A DNA stretch of 64,000 nt. Source: an uncultured Odoribacter sp. (GTDB taxonomy: Bacteria; Bacteroidota; Bacteroidia; Bacteroidales; Marinifilaceae). Under the pieces are notes generated by a model. It was not told the origin of the DNA, made no database searches, and saw only the letters and a list, made by a program, of their open reading frames with translations. The position numbers were made by a program, and so were the translations under genes. The stretch spans positions 1-64,000 of the forward strand of contig UQTM01000006.1 in the NCBI GenBank assembly GCA_900544025.1, written 5' to 3'. This document shows positions 1 through 7,644 of this stretch, piece after piece. Each line of letters starts with the position of its first letter. Positions within the stretch are counted from its first letter, which is position 1.

Positions 1-40
1 CCAGCAGCAGCAACACCGTAATCAATGCCCTGTAATTCAT
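1..40 (-). CDS. Start of an exported protein (partial, runs off the window)
   Basis: Thirteen codons are visible, reading MNYRALITVLLLL on the minus strand from an ATG at 38-40. A positive residue followed by a run of hydrophobic residues is the beginning of a signal peptide. The start lies 2 nt downstream of the stop of the preceding gene (43-45), so the two are almost certainly co-transcribed and translationally coupled. Because its upstream neighbours are secreted glycoside hydrolases, another secreted enzyme or a lipoprotein is likely, but nothing beyond the signal peptide can be seen. Confidence 0.6.
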   Translation of the reverse strand, partial: MNYRALITVLLLL

Positions 41-42
41 GA

Positions 43-1401
43 TCAATAGCCTTTATTTGTGAAACGTACCATTTTATGCTCTTTCTCCCACAAGCCCAGG
101 TAGCCGAACGCAATTTGCGCTGCAAACCACTCTTCGCGCGAGGGAAATGTATTTTCCGAACGATCGCCGTAATATTGTCCCGTGGTAAAACGCCCCTGCA
201 TCTCCAGCATCTTCCGATTCCGCGCTTTCGCCCAATCCGCAGCCTTGACCGACGAACGGGCATCCCAGCCGAAAGAATAAGCTAAAATATCCATCAGCCA
301 ATAGCCGTCCTGCCGCCCGTATCCCCAATCGTTTCCCTGCGGATAATACATCTGGCACGAAGCACCGCCGCCGGGCTCTTTCACATAGATAGTCTTGCCG
401 TCGAAATCCAGGTCGGTCAATGCGTAATACACCTTTCCCCCATTCATCTGGGCGGCCTGGGGCGCTTTCATTCCAGCCAACCCGAACATCCATACATTCA
501 GCGTATTGTGCATAATCGAGCACATATAATCGGCATGGATAATCTTGTGGTTCACCACCAGCCCGTTTTCTTCGATATTGCTGCCGTTCAGCACTTCGTT
601 CAACCGGAATCCGTTCACTTTCTTTTTGCTCAGCAAATCCGAAGGCGCGGCATAAGCCGAGATCATCAGCTCCAAAGCCTTGTCCATCCATTGCTGCTCA
701 TGGGCATGTCCCGGCATCATCGTTATGGCAATCACCAAAATATTCGAATTCCAGGCATTTTCTTCCGCCTTACTGTCTCCCTTATAAATAATATTTCCTT
801 GCTTATCCCGGTAATAAGGTACTTTATAATCCAAAAAGCGGTCGGCTTCGTGCACCACCATGCGGCACACCATTTCTTGCTGCTCCGGGCTGAGAAAATC
901 CCACATCATCCAGCCTGCCGTAGCCGCCTGTGCCGCCCACAGCGCACTCTGCCACAAATCGCCCCACCCTTCCTTTCCGGAATTGGACTTGTGACGATAG
1001 GCGAGCGAGCCGATCAGTTTCACCGTCCGTTCGATCGCTTCCTCCTTCGGCACTCCCGCCACTGCCGGATCGTACAAATTTAACCGGAGGCATAAAGCCA
1101 GCGCAAACGCTTCGTGCGACACCGGGCGGATAAAACGCTCGACTTTCCCGCCAAAATCCAGATATTCCCCGGTTTGGCTGCCGAACTTTTTTACCTCGTT
1201 ATACCAGGTGTTCATCGCATATTTGTTCGTGTTTTGCAACAAACGGATCACTTCCTCTGCAAATTCGCCTTTCAAAGGTGCGGTTTTCCGGTCATCCCAA
1301 CGGATCGGCACTACCTGCCGGCTCAGTTCCCCGGCCTGTGCGCTCAGACAAACTCCGGATAACAACATTCCTGTCAAAATCTGTACAATCGCTTTTCTCA
1401 T
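43..1401 (-). CDS. Secreted protein, probable alpha/alpha-toroid glycan-active enzyme (family not assigned)
   Basis: The product has 452 residues. Residues 1-23 form a signal peptide (MRKAIVQILTGMLLSGVCLSAQAG, cleavage after AQA), so it acts in the periplasm or outside. The rest is rich in amphipathic helices with many Trp/Tyr/His residues (for example WGDLWQSALWAAQ, NAWNSNILVIAITMMPGHAHEQQW, GRQDGYWLMDILAYSFGWDA), the look of alpha/alpha-toroid lyases or hydrolases such as the heparinase II/III and alginate-lyase type. I cannot assign a CAZy family or name catalytic residues. It is the last complete gene of a minus-strand group with GH89, GH20 and GH105, and a 510-nt gap separates it from GH89, so it may have its own promoter. 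Carbohydrate role is inference from fold impression and neighbours. Confidence 0.72.
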   Translation of the reverse strand: MRKAIVQILTGMLLSGVCLSAQAGELSRQVVPIRWDDRKTAPLKGEFAEEVIRLLQNTNKYAMNTWYNEVKKFGSQTGEYLDFGGKVERFIRPVSHEAFALALCLRLNLYDPAVAGVPKEEAIERTVKLIGSLAYRHKSNSGKEGWGDLWQSALWAAQAATAGWMMWDFLSPEQQEMVCRMVVHEADRFLDYKVPYYRDKQGNIIYKGDSKAEENAWNSNILVIAITMMPGHAHEQQWMDKALELMISAYAAPSDLLSKKKVNGFRLNEVLNGSNIEENGLVVNHKIIHADYMCSIMHNTLNVWMFGLAGMKAPQAAQMNGGKVYYALTDLDFDGKTIYVKEPGGGASCQMYYPQGNDWGYGRQDGYWLMDILAYSFGWDARSSVKAADWAKARNRKMLEMQGRFTTGQYYGDRSENTFPSREEWFAAQIAFGYLGLWEKEHKMVRFTNKGY

Positions 1402-1911
1402 CGCTTATTCTATTATATTATGATTTTTCCAATTCACGCCCGGACATTCATAACAACACTTATCCCCTTCCCGTTCAAAGAATATTCGATCTTCCTCCGC
1501 CCGCTCCGTAAAAAAACAGGATACAGTTCGCCCCCTATTCTTTATTTTTCCTCTATTCTTTCCCCTCCGCTCCGTCTAAACATTTTAATCCATTATCCCA
1601 ATTTCGCCCGAAATTTTAAGCACATCCTCCCACAGGCTGCTTATATCGTCTGTTTCCGGTTATCTTTTCTCCCCTCCCGGCGTTCCCTTAAACCGGCTAT
1701 TTCATTTCTTACCGCTTATCTCTTCCATTTCCACCCGGCATTCCCCCACCCCGGCATCGCCCCGCTTCCCCTTACTTCTGCTCCTTTTCCTTCTACTTCT
1801 GCTCCTACTTTATTCACATTCACCGTAAAGCGGGTTTTCCCCCACTCCGTTCCTTGCCGTTTCTCTCCGGTACGTTTCACCACGCGAACACAATCGCCCG
1901 CAAACAACCGC
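1402..1911. other. 510-nt gene-free gap with strong purine/pyrimidine strand asymmetry
   Basis: No convincing gene is present between GH89 and the following toroid protein. The plus strand is strikingly pyrimidine-rich through most of the stretch, so the transcript of the minus-strand operon would be purine-rich. Two copies of TACTTCTGCTCCT lie at 1773-1785 and 1794-1806. Open frames here look like by-products of this composition. It could be a long 5' leader or decayed sequence. Confidence 0.5.
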
Positions 1912-4170
1912 TTATTCGCCCAGATTCTCGTATCTTTTCCCCTCTTTGATCTCCTCGGCTTTCATCTCTTTTTCGTAATATTCATTGGCCAGACGGCTAT
2001 ATTTATCGAACATCCGTTTCGCCACTTCGATCTCGTCGCCCTTAGTCACCGGAGTGCGCACTTTACCCGGCGTATTCACAAAAGCCAATTCCCAATCGCC
2101 TAATTTACTGTAAAAATCATTCGCCCGGAACGATTCCCGCCCATGAGTCAGCCGCAATCCTTCTTCGGAATAATCCGTCCCTGCATCCAAATGCTGTTGC
2201 AACATGGCATAAAATTTCTCCCAACGTTTCAGGTAATACCCCTCGATCAACCCCGTCCATTCCCGCCAGGAATAGTCGAAAATAAAAGGATCGCCATCCG
2301 CTCCCCACACGGTGACCAAAGCCGTAGCGTCTTTTTCGAGCAGATCCTTCTCTGCTTCGGTCTTTCCCCAGCTCCGGGCATCCGAAAGCCATTTATCGAA
2401 ATTAAATTCCTCGCGCGTACGCAGCAATTCGTCCACATCTTTCAGCAATTGCAGAAAACGCCCGCTATGCAAGGCAAAAGCGGCTTTATCCTTCTGCCGG
2501 AAAGCTTCGGCGGCTTTCTTATGAATGGCCTGGCCTAAATTCGTCATCATCTGGCGCTGTATATCCACAATATCGAACCGGTAAGGCTTCGACGCACCCA
2601 ATTTTCCGGCATCCTGCAACAGCAAACGCTCTGCATCGATCACCAAAAGCGGCGAATAAGGAATCCCCAAACCCGCATTCGGGCCGGACTTCTTCACATT
2701 CAGCGCCGGACGGGCGGCTATAATCGAACTTAATTCCGTTCCGTTCGTTCCCGGACGGTAAGGACCTTCCAACAATTTCATCCAGGCCTTTTCTGCAGCC
2801 TCCGATTTTGCCCCGTAACGGCGGTGAGCATATTTTTTCAGCCAATCTTCCACCGAAATCGCTTCGGCATAATTCGGCATTTCGAATGCGAGGTCGTAGT
2901 ACACCGGATTCTGCACGATCGACTCCATAAAAAGCCCCGAACCGCATACATTGGGCGAGCCTACCCGCGCTTTCATATACTGGTTGGATGCCAGCAAACG
3001 CAAATCACCGTGCAGGTTGATACGTCCCCCGAAATTATGCAGATTTCCGGCCACCATGGGATAACCCCAGCAGGCATTCGGCTTGCTGCTCCTCGCCCCG
3101 TTCAGGTCTAATATCAGCAAATCGGTTTTCGGAATCACCTTCACGATATTTTCACGCAAACTCCAGGCCTGCATCGCCCAAAGCGCATCCGGATCGAAAT
3201 CCTTAAACAATCGATGGATAGATTTTCCCACCGCATTCAGGTACTCCGGCGTATTCACAGGAGGAGCGCTCTCGTGGAAAGGATCGGCGGCATACACACC
3301 GTGCGCCCCGAACAGTTTTTTCTCTTCTTCTAAAAAAGCGCGCCCGAATTCGGCAAAAAGCGGATCGGTGGGGTCTAACTGTGCAGCACCTTTAAAACCG
3401 CACCACGATCCCTGTTGCTTGATCTTGGCATCCGGGAATTTCTGCCTGAATTCACGCGGCACATATCCCGAAAAACCTTGCTGTATGGGCTGCATGCCCA
3501 ACTCCAATTGCCGGTCCATGATCTGCTGTCCCAGCTTCACATGACTATCGATCCACGACTTAGGCAGCGGGCCGCCGTAACTCTGCAAATTTTGCATCCA
3601 TTGCCAGGCAAAATGTCCCGGCCCGGCCAGAAAAGTCCTGGCTTCCTCGTCGGTAAAGCCGTATTTCAGCAACGCATTGTACCACACGCCTTCGAGCCCC
3701 ACCACCGACAAAGGCATATTGATGGAATTCATCGCCATATAATCGATTTCCCTTTGCCAGCGCTCCCAATCCCACCAGGCAGCCGTGTAGCTCACGGTGC
3801 AATAATTCATATACACCCGGTATTTCCCCTGTATCGTCCGTCTCTCTTTTCCCTGGGGCAAAGGCAGGCGATCCGGCAGATTCAGCTGATTGCCGAACCA
3901 CGACACATGCGCCTGGCACGTATATTTCAAATACCAGTTAAAAGCCGTAGCCAAAGCCACCGCATTGTTCCCGCGCAAAACCACCTTATTACCTTTCCGG
4001 TCGATCTCATATACATCGTTTCCATTTTCCGGAGCAATGATTTCCAGACGGAATTGCTTCCCGTATCCCGGAGTGACCCGTTCGATCAAATCATAAGCCG
4101 CCTTTGTCGGTTTATCCCCGTAAGCCGCCAACTGCACGGCACACAAAAATAATAAGATCAGTTTTTTCAT
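1912..4170 (-). CDS. Secreted alpha-N-acetylglucosaminidase, glycoside hydrolase family 89 (NAGLU-like)
   Basis: The product has 752 residues from the ATG at 4170; this start gives a clean signal peptide (MKKLILLFLCAVQLAAYG), whereas the upstream in-frame start adds 32 residues of non-signal sequence. The order is the GH89 one: an N-terminal domain (about 20-110), the TIM barrel, and a helical C-terminal domain. Family residues are present: YMNYCTVSYTAAWWDWERWQ near 120-140, the likely acid/base Glu300 in ADPFHESAPP and the likely nucleophile Glu416 in GLFMESIVQN, matching the human NAGLU catalytic positions. It removes terminal alpha-linked GlcNAc, as found in heparan sulfate and in alpha-GlcNAc-capped mucin glycans. 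It follows GH20 on the same strand after 283 nt. Family assignment is firm; natural substrate is inference. Confidence 0.95.
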   Translation of the reverse strand: MKKLILLFLCAVQLAAYGDKPTKAAYDLIERVTPGYGKQFRLEIIAPENGNDVYEIDRKGNKVVLRGNNAVALATAFNWYLKYTCQAHVSWFGNQLNLPDRLPLPQGKERRTIQGKYRVYMNYCTVSYTAAWWDWERWQREIDYMAMNSINMPLSVVGLEGVWYNALLKYGFTDEEARTFLAGPGHFAWQWMQNLQSYGGPLPKSWIDSHVKLGQQIMDRQLELGMQPIQQGFSGYVPREFRQKFPDAKIKQQGSWCGFKGAAQLDPTDPLFAEFGRAFLEEEKKLFGAHGVYAADPFHESAPPVNTPEYLNAVGKSIHRLFKDFDPDALWAMQAWSLRENIVKVIPKTDLLILDLNGARSSKPNACWGYPMVAGNLHNFGGRINLHGDLRLLASNQYMKARVGSPNVCGSGLFMESIVQNPVYYDLAFEMPNYAEAISVEDWLKKYAHRRYGAKSEAAEKAWMKLLEGPYRPGTNGTELSSIIAARPALNVKKSGPNAGLGIPYSPLLVIDAERLLLQDAGKLGASKPYRFDIVDIQRQMMTNLGQAIHKKAAEAFRQKDKAAFALHSGRFLQLLKDVDELLRTREEFNFDKWLSDARSWGKTEAEKDLLEKDATALVTVWGADGDPFIFDYSWREWTGLIEGYYLKRWEKFYAMLQQHLDAGTDYSEEGLRLTHGRESFRANDFYSKLGDWELAFVNTPGKVRTPVTKGDEIEVAKRMFDKYSRLANEYYEKEMKAEEIKEGKRYENLGE

Positions 4171-4453
4171 AAATACGCACATTTTATAATTACGGTCGCT
4201 TATCCTGTTTCCGTTTCTGCACCTTGCTATAAAATTTCCTGCTGCCTGCCCGGTTCTTACCACCACCGGACAGACAACCGGAAAAAATGCTTCGAGCGCC
4301 GGTCTAAAACTTACAACTCAAGAAAGGATCGCTTAAAAATTGAATTTTGAATACTAAACAAACTCCCTTAATCCTGAATTTACTCCTCCCAAACTAAACT
4401 GAATCCCTTCTCCCGGCTTTTCTCGATAGCACACACTCACAACCTGTTTCTTT

Positions 4454-6064
4454 TTAATCTCTAAAATCCATCGGAACATCCCTTTTCTTCTGCTGCGGGC
4501 CTGACGGTTCCGCATGGCGGGAGGGATTCCGGTGATCGAAATAATATATGCCGTCCCGGTCGAAAGCCTGATAGGCTTTTTCCATTCTCCGGCTAAAACT
4601 GTCGAAATTCTTCATATCCGGTTGTGTCCATGCCGATTCGGCCAGCGCACACATACGCGGGAAAGTCATAAAATCGAGGCGTTGCTCGTTATGCACCCGT
4701 TCCGTCCACAGATTCGCCTGAATCCCCCGGATCAGGTGTAACTGCTCCTGCGGCAACCCCCACGAAGCCATCCCCTTGTCCGGGAAGGCATACACATCCT
4801 CCAACGGGCAGAAACCGCTCCATACCCGTCCCCACTTATGACCTGTATATTGTATAAAATCGAAATACAACGGGCGGCGCGGGCACATCACCGTGGCATA
4901 GCCTCCGGCGAGCGATTTCTTCAACTGATACACCCGGTCGTGCCTCCACCAGAAAATAACCGTACGCGCCGTATCCACGTTCAAATCCAGCAATTCATCC
5001 CAACCCACCAGCACTTTCCCGAGATGGCGCACCGTGTCGGTCATCCGGTGCATAAAATAACGCTCGGCCTCTTTCACCTTCGTCATGCCCTCCCGTTTCA
5101 TCAATGCCTGAATGTGAGGATCGGTTTCCCAGGCCTTGATGCCGAAAGACACTTCGTCCCCGCCGATATGCAAATACGGGGAGGGGAACAAGGTCGTCAC
5201 TTCCCTCAAAACATTCGTCAAAAAAGTATATACTTCTTCTTTACCCACATTAAATGTAAAGTCGGGATGTTCCGGCGTGCCGCCTCCCGACAATTCGGGA
5301 TAAGCCATATTGGCCGCCGTAGCGTGCCCCGGCATATCGATCTCCGGTATCACCTCGATGTGGCGGCCAGCCGCATAAGCCACCAGCTCTTTGATCTCTT
5401 CCTGTGTATAATAGCGCACATCCTGGCAATTCGGATCGCTCCAGTTTCCTTTTCCTCCCACCGTCGCCAGCTTCGGATATTGCTTGATCTCGATTCTCCA
5501 GCCCGATTCGTCGGTCAGGTGCCAATGGAATTTATTCAGCTTATAGCTCGCCATATAATCCAAAAGCTGCTTCACTTTCTCTTTACCGAAAAAATGACGG
5601 GATTCGTCCAGCATATAGCCCCGCCAGCCATAACGCGGCGCATCGCCGATCTCACAGCAAGCCGCGCTCAGGCGGCCGTCTTTCGCCTCTGTCATTTGCA
5701 ACAAAGTCTGCACGCCATAAAAAATCCCGGCACGGTCGGCAGCATGTACCGTCACCTGTTTCGGGCTGATTTCCAAACGATAGGCTTCTTTTTCGCCCGA
5801 TCCGGGCTCTAAGGATAAGAATATCGGTGCTTTTTTGGCGACCCTGGCAGAAACGGTCACACCCTGCTCGCCTAATTTTTCTTTCAGATAAAGTGCTTCC
5901 GGCATCACCGAAGCATCCGAACAACCGATTGCACCCTTACGCAATTCGAACACTCCTTCGCGGATCACCACGGATTGTGGATAAGGTATTACATTAACTT
6001 TCTGAGCTAAAACAAAATGAGTGGCTATTAAGAATAATAGCACTAAATAAAATTTACTTTTCAT
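4454..6064 (-). CDS. Secreted beta-N-acetylhexosaminidase, glycoside hydrolase family 20
   Basis: The product has 536 residues with a signal peptide (1-20, ending FVLAQ). A GH20b N-terminal domain spans about 22-140 and the GH20 catalytic barrel about 145-500. Diagnostic sequences are RGYMLDESRHFFG (148-160), WHLTDESGWR (181-190) and HIGGDEVSFG (299-308), where Asp303-Glu304 are the substrate-assisted catalytic pair; NLWTERV near 455 is the usual late barrel motif. It releases terminal beta-linked GlcNAc or GalNAc from host glycans outside the inner membrane. A likely promoter lies just upstream (TAAGTTTG at 6109-6102). It heads a run with GH89 and complements the alpha-specific enzyme. Confidence 0.96.
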   Translation of the reverse strand: MKSKFYLVLLFLIATHFVLAQKVNVIPYPQSVVIREGVFELRKGAIGCSDASVMPEALYLKEKLGEQGVTVSARVAKKAPIFLSLEPGSGEKEAYRLEISPKQVTVHAADRAGIFYGVQTLLQMTEAKDGRLSAACCEIGDAPRYGWRGYMLDESRHFFGKEKVKQLLDYMASYKLNKFHWHLTDESGWRIEIKQYPKLATVGGKGNWSDPNCQDVRYYTQEEIKELVAYAAGRHIEVIPEIDMPGHATAANMAYPELSGGGTPEHPDFTFNVGKEEVYTFLTNVLREVTTLFPSPYLHIGGDEVSFGIKAWETDPHIQALMKREGMTKVKEAERYFMHRMTDTVRHLGKVLVGWDELLDLNVDTARTVIFWWRHDRVYQLKKSLAGGYATVMCPRRPLYFDFIQYTGHKWGRVWSGFCPLEDVYAFPDKGMASWGLPQEQLHLIRGIQANLWTERVHNEQRLDFMTFPRMCALAESAWTQPDMKNFDSFSRRMEKAYQAFDRDGIYYFDHRNPSRHAEPSGPQQKKRDVPMDFRD

Positions 6065-6101
6065 TCCCTCTGATTTAATAATAACAACGCAATCGATTGA
6101 A

Positions 6102-6131
6102 CAAACTTATTAAAAAAAAATTGTAAACAAA
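6102..6131 (-). promoter_or_regulatory. Probable promoter of the GH20 gene
   Basis: On the minus strand TAAGTTTG (6109-6102) fits the Bacteroidetes -7 consensus TAnnTTTG, and TTTG (6131-6128) sits 18 nt upstream as a -33 element. Transcription would begin about 30 nt before the GH20 ATG at 6064. The spacing is one short of the usual 19-20. Confidence 0.45.
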
Positions 6132-6272
6132 AATTTTAATAAAAATAAAACAAATTTCTTCTGAAAAAAATTTCACATACAAACCATAAAGGGGTAAAGT
6201 CTATCCGTCCGTAATCCTATTTGCATCAACAAAACCATGAACTTCAATCGTTTACCCCTTTATTCCCTATCC

Positions 6273-7391
6273 TTATTCAGACATTTTATAAATTTCACGC
6301 CCAGCCAGCAGGAAAGCACCCACGCCATACACTTCCGTCATTCCGGCATTTACTTTCCGGGGATCGGCACCGATAGGCTGCACATATCCCAGTTTGCCAC
6401 CGGCTTCCACCGCATCCACCAAAGCTTTCCAGCCCTTACGTACGGCGGGCATATACTCGTCGGCAGGCAGCAAACCTTCGTTTACCCCATACGCCAGAGC
6501 ATACACAAAAAATCCTGTGCCGCTGGTTTCGGGAGAAGGATAACTTTCCGGATCGAGCAGGCTGGCACTCCAGTAACCGCTCGGACGCTGGTAACGCACC
6601 ACGCTGGCAGCCATTTCCTTAAACAAATCCTCATAATACTTACGATAGCGGTCTTTCTTCGGCAATTCCTGCAAAATCCCGCAAAGTCCGCCCATCACCC
6701 AGCCATTGCCACGCCCCCAGAAAATTTTCTTTCCGTTCTTTTCCTGCTTTCCGATATAAGTGTTATCCCGGTAAAACAGCTTTTCTTCCTGATCGTACAA
6801 CTCGCTATAAGTAAATTTAAATTCCTTATCGGCAAATTTCATATACCGCTTTTCTCCGGTCATATTATATAAACGGGCATAAACCGGAGGAGCCATAAAC
6901 AAAGCGTCGCACCACGTCCAGCAATCGTTGTTGCCTCCGCCGAAACGGGCACCGGGCTTTTGCGGAGCAGGATGTTTCATCACCCAATCCGTACGCGCCA
7001 GAGTAGGCATAATCCATCTCTCGTTCTTTTTCCCGCTTTGGCGGTACATATCGATATACATTTGCGCCACACAAATATCGTCGGCATGATACATCCGCTT
7101 GCCGGGCTGCCAGCCGTTCCGGTTGCCCACCCGGGTCAGGAAAGCAAAATAAGGATTCTTCTGTCCGGCCACTTCCGCCATCTCTCCCCAGGCATACATT
7201 CCCACATACAACGCCCCGTTCGTCCAGTCGTCCCAGCCGTGCCTCACCTTATCCCAGTTTTCGATCTGCCAGTCGGCAACAGCCTTCATGACCTTCGTTA
7301 CATCGTCTTTCTTGAAATCGGCCCGAAAAGGCTGTGCCTTTCCGTACACCGCGAAAGAAATACACGCAGCTAACAAAATCAGTTTTTTCAT
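6273..7391 (-). CDS. Secreted glycoside hydrolase family 105 (unsaturated glycuronyl hydrolase, YteR/YesR-like)
   Basis: The product has 372 residues; residues 1-19 are a signal peptide (ISFAVYGKAQ). The alpha/alpha-barrel carries GH105 landmarks: HADD at 102-105, WTWCDALFMAPP with the likely catalytic Asp162 (YteR Asp143 equivalent), WGRGNGW at 225-231 and ETSGTGFF near 288-295. The family removes the unsaturated uronic acid left at the non-reducing end of oligosaccharides by polysaccharide lyases, from rhamnogalacturonan and, in some members, other uronic-acid polymers. Next to GH89 and GH20 this could serve glycosaminoglycan or plant glycan breakdown; the sequence alone does not decide. 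A palindromic candidate operator lies upstream at 7475-7492. Confidence 0.93.
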   Translation of the reverse strand: MKKLILLAACISFAVYGKAQPFRADFKKDDVTKVMKAVADWQIENWDKVRHGWDDWTNGALYVGMYAWGEMAEVAGQKNPYFAFLTRVGNRNGWQPGKRMYHADDICVAQMYIDMYRQSGKKNERWIMPTLARTDWVMKHPAPQKPGARFGGGNNDCWTWCDALFMAPPVYARLYNMTGEKRYMKFADKEFKFTYSELYDQEEKLFYRDNTYIGKQEKNGKKIFWGRGNGWVMGGLCGILQELPKKDRYRKYYEDLFKEMAASVVRYQRPSGYWSASLLDPESYPSPETSGTGFFVYALAYGVNEGLLPADEYMPAVRKGWKALVDAVEAGGKLGYVQPIGADPRKVNAGMTEVYGVGAFLLAGREIYKMSE

Positions 7392-7474
7392 CGTCTTTTC
7401 TTTAAATTAGTCATATCATTTCATGTCCGCCCGGACACACCACTATTATTCTATTTTTAAAAACCGAAACCGTT

Positions 7475-7492
7475 TGAGCAATCGGTTGCTCA
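7475..7492. promoter_or_regulatory. Perfect 18-bp palindrome, candidate operator upstream of GH105
   Basis: TGAGCAA-TCGG-TTGCTCA is a perfect inverted repeat with 7-bp arms, 84 nt before the GH105 start. The core GCAA(N4)TTGC resembles LacI/PurR-family operators. No LacI-type regulator is encoded in the window, so the binding protein is unknown. As RNA it could also form a small hairpin, but no T-run follows it. Confidence 0.4.
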
Positions 7493-7644
7493 TATAGCCA
7501 CCGAACATTTCTCCGGCAATTCTCCCCGATTCACTCCGGGCATTTTGTTTTCCGGCACTTCATCTTTCAGGGCTTGCGGCACTCCCCCTCATCGTACTAC
7601 ACATATTCCTGCCACACCGTTTTCCTGTAAACGCCCTTGTATGC

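Noticed and set aside
1420..2103. Long plus-strand open frame rich in Phe, Pro and Ser
   Set aside because: It runs into the GH89 gene on the other strand and reflects the pyrimidine-rich composition of the gap; the protein is low-complexity and resembles nothing.
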